From NCBI GenBank assembly GCA_028276315.1, contig JAPYWP010000031.1, forward strand, positions 1 through 7,019: DNA of 7,019 nt, read 5' to 3'. The notes under the pieces are model-generated. The model worked only from the letters and a program-made list of their open reading frames with translations. It did not search any database and was not told the origin of the DNA. Source of the DNA: Minisyncoccota bacterium. GTDB taxonomy: Bacteria; Patescibacteriota; Minisyncoccia; UBA6257; HR35. Below are positions 1 through 5,555 of the stretch, piece by piece (the first letter of the stretch is position 1; each line of letters begins with the position of its first letter). A program made the translations under genes and the position numbers.

Positions 1-1099
1 CTGCATCACCGGCAGCATCAGACATTAAAGCAATTCCTTCGCCTGGTTGCAAAATTAATTTTTCATCACTATCGTGAAAGTTAATTTGCATAAAACCATG
101 AGGTTGGCCTGCAACTCCACAAGGAGTAACAATAGCCAATCTAGCATCAGTTCCACCTACCGTCGTCACTGTAACTCCAGCATACCTAAACTCCATAACA
201 CTATTTGCACTTCCAGTATGTTTTTTAGGAATATCTGTAGCTGAAATAGCTGTACCTCCAGTAGCTGATGAAATTCTTCTTATAATAATATTGTTAGTAT
301 AGACTGCTGCTGCATCACAAGTTTCAGCGCCAAACCAAATTCTTTTAACAATAGCTACTTTTCCAGATCCTGCTGGATTGAAAAAAGAGTTATAAACATA
401 ATTTGTACCTGCTGCATTTTCCACTCTTGGAAAAGCAAACAAAAATTCATTTTGAGGTGTCGGTGCTGTTGTTACTTCTTCCCACTCAAAATAAACTCTA
501 ATAATTTGCGCAGTTGTTCCGGCTGCTTCTTGATAAACTGCTACTCCTTCTCCTGGTTGAATTACTAATTTTTCATCATTTGGACCAAAAGCTATATCTC
601 TTACAGAATAAAAGTGACCTGCTGCTCCTGGCATTGGTTGACCTAAAATTCTTGAATTAGCAGTTCCTGCAAAACTTACAGTTGGCCCAGCATAGCGAAT
701 TTCAATTACAGAATTAACTGAATCACTATTTTTCTTTGGAATGTTTGCTCCAGAAATTAATGTACCACCAGAAGCAGCAGTCATTCTTCTTAAGGTTAAA
801 TTTACATAGTTACCTGTTCCATTAGCATCTGCTCTTATGGCAATCCTTTTAATTAGAGCTGTTCTTCCAGATCCTGAAGGATTAAAAAAAGCAACATAGA
901 CATAATTTGCTGTTGCTGTTCCTGCTACTGGCCCAACATCAATATGATATTCCAATTCATTTGAATCAAGAGCTGCTTTTGATTCCTTTATAAAATTATT
1001 AAAACTTGAAAAAATTAAAATGAAGATCAAAACCATTACCAAGCTTTTGTTTAAATAAACAGAGATCAAACCTTTTATTTTATTCAGAGCTCTTTTCAT
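1..1099 (-). CDS. Secreted protein with two tandem ~170-residue domains, 3' end outside window
   Basis: I do not recognise this family. Reading the minus strand from ATG at 1099 gives 366 codons with no stop before the window edge. The N-terminus looks like a signal peptide: basic start (MKRALNKIKG), a hydrophobic core at about residues 20-33 (LVMVLIFILIFSSF) and a likely cleavage near ESKA-A at 39-43. Two homologous domains follow at about 48-208 and 216-366. They share NYVY..FFNP.GSG....KRI (65-86 and 233-254), IPKK (120 and 290), [IM]E[IF]RYAG and QPGEG[VI]A (181 and 351), with a constant offset near 170. A TAPTP linker separates them. The composition (Gly, Ala, Thr, Val) suggests beta-rich extracellular domains. 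The start lies within the last 20 bp of the upstream gene, with a weak GGGA about 6 nt before it, so the two are probably cotranscribed and translationally coupled. More domains may follow beyond the window. Confidence 0.82.
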   Translation of the reverse strand, partial: MKRALNKIKGLISVYLNKSLVMVLIFILIFSSFNNFIKESKAALDSNELEYHIDVGPVAGTATANYVYVAFFNPSGSGRTALIKRIAIRADANGTGNYVNLTLRRMTAASGGTLISGANIPKKNSDSVNSVIEIRYAGPTVSFAGTANSRILGQPMPGAAGHFYSVRDIAFGPNDEKLVIQPGEGVAVYQEAAGTTAQIIRVYFEWEEVTTAPTPQNEFLFAFPRVENAAGTNYVYNSFFNPAGSGKVAIVKRIWFGAETCDAAAVYTNNIIIRRISSATGGTAISATDIPKKHTGSANSVMEFRYAGVTVTTVGGTDARLAIVTPCGVAGQPHGFMQINFHDSDEKLILQPGEGIALMSDAAGDA

Positions 1100-2750
1100 A
1101 GTATCCCAAATTATTTAACTCTTCTTCATTTAATAATTTATTCAAACCAAATACTTTTATAAAATTATCTTTAACAATACTATTTTCATCAGAAAAAACC
1201 TCTCCTATTTGTGGAATTTGGAAATAGAAATTATTGCCCTCCAAAACCAAAGTTAAATTAAGATCAGGGAATGGTAAATATATTCTTTGTGAAAAATCTG
1301 CTGTTTCTAAGGTTTTTTCTTTTATGGTTAAGCTATTTAAATTCATATAATAAACCTTAGTTCTATCTTTTGAAAGCCAAAAAGCATGATTAACTTTTAT
1401 GCCTATATCAAAGTTTAAATCTATATCATCTGAAATTTTTGTCTGTTTATCTTTAATAAGATCAAAAAACCAAAGTTCACCTTTATTTAAAACAGCTAAA
1501 ATTTTATTATTACTTATACCTTTAATTTTTATAATTTTTAGGTAATCGAAGTTCTGATCAAGAGAAAGATTTTTGTTTAACATAGAAGTATCTTCTGGTG
1601 CTATTTCTTCAACTTTTGAAACATACTCTACCTCAAGCCACATTGATTCTAAATAAAGGTAATAGTCGGTATCTGGAAGGGAATTTATTTTAATTTGAAT
1701 TTTTGAGATTTCTACCCAATTATTTACAGGAATATCAAAACTCAAATTTTGCCAATTGTTTTCGTTAACGCTTCCTAAATAATTCCAATTTTGACCATCT
1801 AAAGTGTAATGAATATCAAAAAGAGTTTTTGATGACGTTGTAAAAGTTGATGTTGTTTGAGTTTGAGTTGTTTCTGAAGATGTTGATTGCTCTAAAGACG
1901 AAGATGTTGATTCTGAAGTAGCTGTTTCTATTTGAGAACTCGTTCCTGTTTGTGATTCGTTGCCATTCGTATTATTGGTTTCGTTGGTATTAGTATTTAT
2001 ATTATTAGATTCGCTATCATTTGTTTGATTTACTTCGTTGCTATTCGTGTTTATTTCATTTTCGTTCGTGTTGTTTAGTGTTTCACCTGTTTTCGTATTG
2101 TTTTGTGTTTCTTCATTGTTAGTGTTGTTTAGTGTCTCTTCCTGAGCAAAAACAAAATTAATAAATTTAAAAATCTGAGAACTTGTTGCTGTTTGCGATT
2201 CGTTGCTATTCGTGTCATTAATTTCGTTGCTATTCGTGTTTGTATTATTAGATTCGTTGCTATTCGTGTCATTTTTCGTGTTGTTTAGTGTTTCATTAGT
2301 ATTTGTGTTGTTTTGTGTTTCATTTATGGGGACGTCGGACGTCGCTACATTGATTTCAATTGTTTTTGAAGGAATGATTTTTTCGATTAAGCTTTCTGAG
2401 CTTGTTGATTCAATGATTGGTTTTTCTCTTAATTCTTTTGTGATTACCCAATTAAAATGTAGAGTAACTTTTTTAATTTCTCCTTCTTTAATCGGTCCTT
2501 GAAAATTTCCACAATAAATTTCTTTAAAACCGCTATAATAAACAGCAGAATTTAATTCATTAATCAAATCAGGGTTATCTAATTCCCTTTCTCCTTGTGC
2601 TTTTTCAGGATTTACAAAGCTACCTAAGCAAGTTTGCGGATAAAAATAAACTAAATCAGCTTTTGTTTGAGGTCTAAAAATGATAAAAAATAAAAAAACA
2701 ACCAATATAAAAACAATCCAAAAATTTTTACTTTTTACTAAATCAATCAT
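1080..2750 (-). CDS. Membrane-anchored protein with Asn/Thr-rich linker built from genomic repeats
   Basis: Unrecognised 556-residue protein. One N-terminal transmembrane or uncleaved signal segment at 10-25 (FWIVFILVVFLFFIIF) follows a short basic start, so the rest is probably extracytoplasmic. Residues 31-110 form a first domain containing YPQTCLGSFVNPEKAQG, NSAVYYSG and IYCGNFQG, with two cysteines (41, 80) that could pair. Residues 141-275 are a low-complexity linker of NTNSNE, TLNNT and ETQNNT units, interrupted by a hydrophobic island at 192-203. Residues 276-308 are Ser/Thr-rich. A beta-sandwich-like stretch (about 309-378, FDIHYTLDGQNWNYLG) and a C-terminal part with propeller-like repeats of hydrophobic strands (400-530) follow; both fold guesses are tentative. 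The start is supported by TATAAT 10 nt upstream. The gene leads a likely two-gene operon with the secreted two-domain protein. The linker DNA shares exact 14- to 17-mers with the intergenic repeats nearby. Surface adhesion or envelope structure is a guess only. Confidence 0.85.
   Translation of the reverse strand: MIDLVKSKNFWIVFILVVFLFFIIFRPQTKADLVYFYPQTCLGSFVNPEKAQGERELDNPDLINELNSAVYYSGFKEIYCGNFQGPIKEGEIKKVTLHFNWVITKELREKPIIESTSSESLIEKIIPSKTIEINVATSDVPINETQNNTNTNETLNNTKNDTNSNESNNTNTNSNEINDTNSNESQTATSSQIFKFINFVFAQEETLNNTNNEETQNNTKTGETLNNTNENEINTNSNEVNQTNDSESNNINTNTNETNNTNGNESQTGTSSQIETATSESTSSSLEQSTSSETTQTQTTSTFTTSSKTLFDIHYTLDGQNWNYLGSVNENNWQNLSFDIPVNNWVEISKIQIKINSLPDTDYYLYLESMWLEVEYVSKVEEIAPEDTSMLNKNLSLDQNFDYLKIIKIKGISNNKILAVLNKGELWFFDLIKDKQTKISDDIDLNFDIGIKVNHAFWLSKDRTKVYYMNLNSLTIKEKTLETADFSQRIYLPFPDLNLTLVLEGNNFYFQIPQIGEVFSDENSIVKDNFIKVFGLNKLLNEEELNNLGYYEKSSE
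1926..2330 (-). repeat. In-frame repeat array encoding the Asn/Thr linker
   Basis: This stretch encodes residues 141-275 of the 556-residue protein. On the coding strand it is made of two interleaved motifs, ACACTAAACAACACGAA (read T-L-N-N-T) and ACGAATAGCAACGAAT (read T-N-S-N-E). The 14-mer ACACTAAACAACAC occurs three times (complement at 2068-2081, 2122-2135, 2278-2291), and the 16-mer ACGAATAGCAACGAAT twice (complement at 2198-2213, 2252-2267), with many one-base variants. The array appears duplicated: residues 144-193 and 212-274 both start with ETQNNT and end with SQT.TSSQI. Both motifs also occur in the noncoding blocks at 2771-2847 and 3506-3741. Confidence 0.9.
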
Positions 2751-2760
2751 TTCTAATTAA

Positions 2761-2766
2761 ATTATA
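2761..2766 (-). promoter_or_regulatory. -10 box for the 556-residue membrane protein gene
   Basis: The minus strand reads TATAAT, 10 nt ahead of the ATG at 2750. Initiation about 7 nt downstream would leave a 5' leader of only a few bases, so the message would be nearly leaderless; no Shine-Dalgarno sequence is visible. I see no convincing -35 hexamer at the usual spacing, where the CGAAT repeat block lies instead. Confidence 0.5.
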
Positions 2767-2770
2767 CTAT

Positions 2771-2847
2771 AAAAGACACGAATGGTTACGAATATAATAA
2801 CGAATGGCGACGAATTTATGGACGAATAGCAACGAATTTAATAAACA
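2771..2847. repeat. Intergenic CGAAT repeat block
   Basis: CGAAT begins at 2779, 2789, 2801, 2811, 2823 and 2833, that is at steps of 10, 12, 10, 12 and 10 bases. The best-preserved unit, ACGAATAGCAACGAAT at 2822-2837, is identical to a 16-mer found twice (on the other strand) in the coding linker of the neighbouring gene. The block lies just upstream of that gene's -10 box, between it and the toxin gene. No open reading frame of note runs through it. Confidence 0.8.
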
Positions 2848-2878
2848 ATGGCAACAAAATAGAAATAAACTTACATAT

Positions 2879-2896
2879 AAAACACGATCGTGTTTT
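2879..2896. promoter_or_regulatory. 18-bp perfect palindrome, possible operator or weak terminator
   Basis: AAAACACGATCGTGTTTT is a perfect inverted repeat without spacer, about 58 bp past the toxin stop codon. As RNA it could form a 7-bp stem with a GATC loop and flanking U's on either strand, so it could end toxin transcription. A site for a dimeric regulator is equally possible. Each half resembles the ACACGA unit of the repeat block at 3506-3741, so it may simply be a head-to-head pair of repeat units. Confidence 0.4.
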
Positions 2897-2953
2897 TGAG
2901 ATAAGTTCGACGTTAAACTTTTAAAATTTTAAATAAGTATTTATTTATCAATC

Positions 2954-3217
2954 TTATTTTTTGTAAATATCTTTTCTGTGAGCAATATCTATTAGAAAGA
3001 TAGTTTCACTATCAAAAAAGCTGAAAATCACGCACCAGTTGCAAGTTATACGAAAGGAATAAAATCCTTTTAATTTACCTACAAGAGGTTTTGAGTGCAA
3101 CTTAGGATGAAATGGATTTTGTTGCAAGATTTTTATTAAATCTGCTAACCTATTTTGAATTTGTTTAGGAGCTCGTTTAACTGACTTGATAAAATCTTTT
3201 GAATAGACTATTTTCAT
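2954..3217 (-). CDS. RelE/ParE-superfamily mRNA interferase toxin
   Basis: An 87-residue protein of the size and pattern of RelE-family toxins, which as a family cleave mRNA on the ribosome and are neutralised by the protein encoded just upstream. Visible family features are an N-terminal strand-helix (YSKDFIKSVKRAPKQIQNRL), the central KPLVGKLKGFYSFRI (43-57) and the C-terminal IAHRKDIYKK (78-87), where the Arg and Tyr match the usual end motif. Its ATG follows the antitoxin TAA directly (TAAATG), so it is translated by coupling from the antitoxin message. One oddity is that the family's usual Y-R-[VL]-[IV]-[YF] segment reads NWCVIF here, with Cys62 in place of the conserved Arg. That might weaken the activity. 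The exact subfamily (RelE, YafQ, HigB) is uncertain. Confidence 0.85.
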   Translation of the reverse strand: MKIVYSKDFIKSVKRAPKQIQNRLADLIKILQQNPFHPKLHSKPLVGKLKGFYSFRITCNWCVIFSFFDSETIFLIDIAHRKDIYKK

Positions 3218-3430
3218 TTAAGAACGGATTTGTCTTAAAAATTCTTTTTTATTAGTAAAAACATATTGAGGTTTTGACTTAGCTTTTTTTTGGATACGAT
3301 TAATAAATGTTTTTTTATATTCTCCTTCCGGATCTTTTAGTAAAAGAAAAATTAAATTCTTTAAGATTTTTGTCTCCTTCTTTATCTCTTGTATTTCTTT
3401 AAATAATTTTTCTTCTGTTTTGGTAGCCAT
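3218..3430 (-). CDS. Antitoxin partner of the RelE-type toxin
   Basis: A 70-residue basic protein directly upstream of the toxin, in the antitoxin-first order usual for type II systems. Residues 5-31 are a charged heptad-like helix (EKLFKEIQEIKKETKILKNL) that could dimerise as a coiled coil. The C-terminus (YVFTNKKEFLRQIRS) resembles the extended toxin-binding tail of such antitoxins. I see no clear ribbon-helix-helix or helix-turn-helix domain, so DNA binding and autoregulation are not evident from the sequence. The start at 3430 is supported by an extended -10 box 6 nt upstream, which predicts a leaderless transcript. Identification rests mainly on position and size, since the protein itself matches no antitoxin family I can name. 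Confidence 0.75.
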   Translation of the reverse strand: MATKTEEKLFKEIQEIKKETKILKNLIFLLLKDPEGEYKKTFINRIQKKAKSKPQYVFTNKKEFLRQIRS

Positions 3431-3436
3431 AGAATT

Positions 3437-3445
3437 ATTATACCA
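3437..3445 (-). promoter_or_regulatory. Extended -10 promoter of the toxin-antitoxin operon
   Basis: The minus strand reads TGGTATAAT, a perfect TATAAT preceded by the TGn extension. Only 6 nt separate it from the antitoxin ATG, so transcription should start at or within a base or two of the start codon and give a leaderless mRNA. The -35 position has only weak similarity, as is common for extended -10 promoters. Confidence 0.6.
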
Positions 3446-3505
3446 AAATTTTAGAATAATAATGACTCAGATAGCTAAAGATTTTTCATAGGTAAAGATA
3501 AATAC

Positions 3506-3741
3506 CACACTAAACAACACGAATATGATAATGACACGAAAAAACACTAAAAGTAAATATAACAAACTAAATAACACGAAAAATATATATGAAACGCAAA
3601 ATAACACGAAAATAAAAACACACTAAACAACATGAAAAATATAGTGACACTAAAAAACACGAAAAAATAAGTACGAAACAACACGAAAATAATTTTCGTG
3701 TGTTTTCGTGTATATTAAAAATTTTAGTGTTGTTTAGTGTA
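3506..3741. repeat. ACACGAA/ACACTAAA repeat block, folded head to head
   Basis: This fills most of the 312-bp gap between antitoxin and transketolase genes. From 3507 to 3690 the plus strand carries about a dozen ACACGAA, ACACTAAA and decayed units, often as pairs 10 nt apart (3507/3517, 3534/3544, 3564/3574, 3620/3630, 3647/3657, 3671/3681). From 3692 to 3740 the same units run on the opposite strand, so the block can fold into a long imperfect hairpin. The 17-mer ACACTAAACAACACGAA at 3507-3523 recurs twice in the coding linker (complement at 2065-2081 and 2275-2291). The block ends 2 bp from the transketolase stop codon. No gene is seen in it. Confidence 0.82.
3674..3708 (-). terminator. 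Hairpin at the centre of the repeat block, possible terminator
   Basis: ACACGAAAAT (3681-3690) and ATTTTCGTGT (3692-3701) are perfect inverted copies around a single base. The pairing extends to about 17 bp per arm with two mismatches. It lies about 35 bp past the transketolase stop codon on the transcribed minus strand, so it could end that message. There is no clean U-tract directly behind the stem, so this is a weak call. Confidence 0.35.
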
Positions 3742-3742
3742 T

Positions 3743-4606
3743 TTATTGATGTTCGCTAATTATTTTACCGCCTAATGTTCTTAACTCTTCTAATGCTTTT
3801 TTTGCTTCTTCTTTGTTTGGAGGTTTGCCGTGCCATTCGAATTTTTTTTCCATAAAACTTACTCCTTTCCCTGGAATAGTATAAGCAATAATAACTGATG
3901 TTCTTTTCCATTCTGATTGTGCTTCTCGAACTTTATCAACAAAAGCTCGAATATTATGACCATCAACCTCTAAAACATGAAGTCCAAATGCTTCTAATTT
4001 TTTTTTTAGTGGCTCAAGTGGCATCACATCTTCTGTTATTCCATCAATTTGAATATAATTTCTATCAATAATGATTGTTAAATTAGGTAAAGGATTTTTT
4101 CCAAGCCACATATAAGCTTCCCAAATATTTCCTTCTTGATGCTCGCCATCAGAAGTTATGCAATAGACATTGTAATTTTTTTTATCTAAAATCCCTGCAT
4201 AAGCAATGCCAATAGCCTGGGAAATCCCTTCACCAAGTGGACCTGAAGTTGTTTCTACTCCCGGAAGTGCTGTTCGATGTGGATGACCTTGAAGTCTTGA
4301 ATTAATTTTTCTTAAGGTTTTAAGTTCTTCAATTGGAAAATAGCCTGAAAGTGCCATAGCAGCATAACGAACAGGGCAAATATGACCATTAGATAAAATC
4401 AATCTATCTCTATCAGGCCAATCAGGATTTTTAGGATCATGCCTTAAAATATGAAAATAAAAAGCTGAAAATATATCTGCCATTCCAAGGGGTCCTGCAG
4501 AATGACCTGAACCTGCTTCAACAAGCATTTCAATAATTAATCTTCTTATCTCATTTGCCTTTTCTTCTAAAAATTTTAATTTTTCTTCATGAAGCTCTTC
4601 GATCAT
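3743..4606 (-). CDS. Transketolase, N-terminal (thiamine diphosphate-binding) subunit
   Basis: This 287-residue protein matches the first third to half of transketolase, which moves two-carbon ketol units between sugar phosphates in the non-oxidative pentose phosphate pathway. Visible motifs are GSGHSAGPLGM (32-42), SNGHICP (72-78), TSGPLGEG (120-126), the diphosphate/Mg site SDGEHQEG (152-159) ending in N183 of DRNYIQIDG (181-189), and WHGKPP (258-263). In split transketolases a separate C-terminal subunit supplies the pyrimidine-binding and C-terminal domains. No such gene is adjacent; the next downstream genes are the toxin-antitoxin pair. I chose ATG at 4606. An upstream GTG at 4627 would add MAFICCN, but those codons come from the repeat block and family proteins begin with the helix that starts at EELHEEK. 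A TGATAAAAT sequence at 4678-4686 could be its promoter, leaving a 5' leader made of repeat. Confidence 0.93.
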   Translation of the reverse strand: MIEELHEEKLKFLEEKANEIRRLIIEMLVEAGSGHSAGPLGMADIFSAFYFHILRHDPKNPDWPDRDRLILSNGHICPVRYAAMALSGYFPIEELKTLRKINSRLQGHPHRTALPGVETTSGPLGEGISQAIGIAYAGILDKKNYNVYCITSDGEHQEGNIWEAYMWLGKNPLPNLTIIIDRNYIQIDGITEDVMPLEPLKKKLEAFGLHVLEVDGHNIRAFVDKVREAQSEWKRTSVIIAYTIPGKGVSFMEKKFEWHGKPPNKEEAKKALEELRTLGGKIISEHQ

Positions 4607-4612
4607 GTTACA

Positions 4613-4676
4613 ACAGATGAACGCCACCGCTGATGAACGCGGATGAAGCCGATACGATGCGAATAAACGCTGATAT
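4613..4676. repeat. Short GGATGAAC-type repeat block
   Basis: Units of GATGAACGC and variants (from 4615, 4631, 4641, 4650, 4660 and 4671) stand 9-16 nt apart, mostly near 10, in the 107-bp gap between the endonuclease III and transketolase genes. The motif is the one seen in the two larger blocks at 5374-5553 and 6791-6977, but here it runs in one direction only and is more decayed. The block reaches almost to the transketolase start codon. It is bracketed by similar sequences, CATGTTACAACA (4604-4615) and CATGTAGCAACA (4685-4696). Confidence 0.7.
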
Positions 4677-4713
4677 TATTTTATCATGTAGCAACATAAA
4701 TATCAAGCAAAAA

Positions 4714-5349
4714 TTAAAATGATTTTTTACTAATTATTTTAGTTAGGGGGCAGTTTTTGTGATCGTGTTTTTTGGCTGGACAAAAATCGCGCCCATATTG
4801 AATTAGTCTTAAGGGAAAATCTTTCCATTCTCGTCCTTTAGGAATTATTTTCATTAAATCTTTTTCAATTTTTTCTGGTTTTGTTTCTTTAGTTAAACCT
4901 AAAATTTTTGTCAATCTTTTAACATGAGTATCTACAGCAATGCCCTCGTACTTATCATAAGCAACAGATAAAACAATATTTGCTGTTTTTCTTGCTACAC
5001 CTTTTAATTGAAGCAATTCTTCCATTGTATCTGGAACTTTACCATTAAATTTTTCTTTAATTATTTTTGCATTTTCTAAAATAAATTTTGCCTTATTTTT
5101 GTAGTAATTAACTCCTTTAATGTCTTTTTCAAATTCTCTTAATTCTGCTTTGGCATAATCATCAATAGTTCTATATTTTTTAAATAGTTTTTCAGTAATT
5201 TCATTAACTTTTTTGTCAGTTGTTTGAGCTGATAAAATAACTGCAACTAAAAGCTCCCAGGGATTAGAAAAATTTAAAGCTATCTTTGCTTCTGGATAAA
5301 GCTCTTTTAATTTTTTATTAATTTTTTCAAATAATTTTCTTTTTTCCAT
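4714..5349 (-). CDS. nth: Endonuclease III-like DNA glycosylase/AP lyase with incomplete Fe-S ligands
   Basis: A 211-residue protein of the usual length for endonuclease III, which removes oxidised pyrimidines and nicks abasic sites in base excision repair. The helix-hairpin-helix LLQLKGVARKTANIVL (112-127) contains the catalytic Lys121, and AVDTHVKRL (138-146) contains the catalytic Asp140. The N-terminal half carries the familiar WELLVAVILSAQTTDKKVN (31-49). The C-terminal [4Fe-4S] loop normally has four Cys spaced C-x6-C-x2-C-x5-C. Here only C190 and C200 remain; the second position is His197 and the fourth Ile206, so a normal cluster cannot be assumed. I chose ATG at 5349 over an in-frame TTG one codon earlier. 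No Shine-Dalgarno sequence is seen; TAAACT at 5366-5371 is a weak -10 candidate. Transketolase follows on the same strand after 107 bp. Confidence 0.92.
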   Translation of the reverse strand: MEKRKLFEKINKKLKELYPEAKIALNFSNPWELLVAVILSAQTTDKKVNEITEKLFKKYRTIDDYAKAELREFEKDIKGVNYYKNKAKFILENAKIIKEKFNGKVPDTMEELLQLKGVARKTANIVLSVAYDKYEGIAVDTHVKRLTKILGLTKETKPEKIEKDLMKIIPKGREWKDFPLRLIQYGRDFCPAKKHDHKNCPLTKIISKKSF

Positions 5350-5373
5350 CAAAATTAAATTAATTAGTTTAAA

Positions 5374-5553
5374 ACGGATAACGACGGATAAATACGGATT
5401 CGAAACGGATTAAATGCGGATAACTACGGATTAATTCGGATTAGGAACGGATTAAATGCAGATATTTAATTATTTAATCCGAATGAATCCGTTCCAATAT
5501 CCGCATAAATCCGTGGTACCGCGTTCATCCGCGTTGTATCAGCGTTAATTTGC
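5374..5553. repeat. Repeat block A: phased GGAT units facing ATCC units
   Basis: On the plus strand GGAT starts at 5376, 5386, 5396, 5407, 5418, 5428, 5438 and 5449, with a decayed AGAT at 5460. The steps are 10, 10, 11, 11, 10, 10, 11, 11. After an AT-rich centre (5464-5476) the units run on the other strand as ATCC at 5477, 5487, 5499, 5509 and 5527. The arms 5424-5463 and 5477-5516 are roughly 80 percent complementary, so a long hairpin or cruciform is possible. The segment 5450-5535 is a perfect 86-bp inverted copy of 6815-6900 in block B. The block fills the gap between the endonuclease III start and the stop codon of the ParB-like gene. Confidence 0.88.
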
Positions 5554-5555
5554 GG

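Noticed and set aside
1926..2330. Diversity-generating retroelement variable region
   Set aside because: There is no reverse transcriptase or template repeat with adenine-specific changes; the variation looks like repeat decay and duplication.
2203..2502. 99-residue open frame on the plus strand
   Set aside because: It is antisense to the repeat-built linker of the 556-residue gene; its Leu/Phe/Val-Ser composition is the mirror of the Asn/Thr repeat, and it has no promoter or start signal.
3506..3741. CRISPR array
   Set aside because: Units are about 7-10 nt, degenerate, irregularly spaced and switch strand midway; no constant repeat with unique spacers and no cas gene.
4607..4627. GTG start giving MAFICCN before the transketolase subunit
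   Set aside because: The codons are repeat sequence, not family sequence; ATG at 4606 fits the family start.
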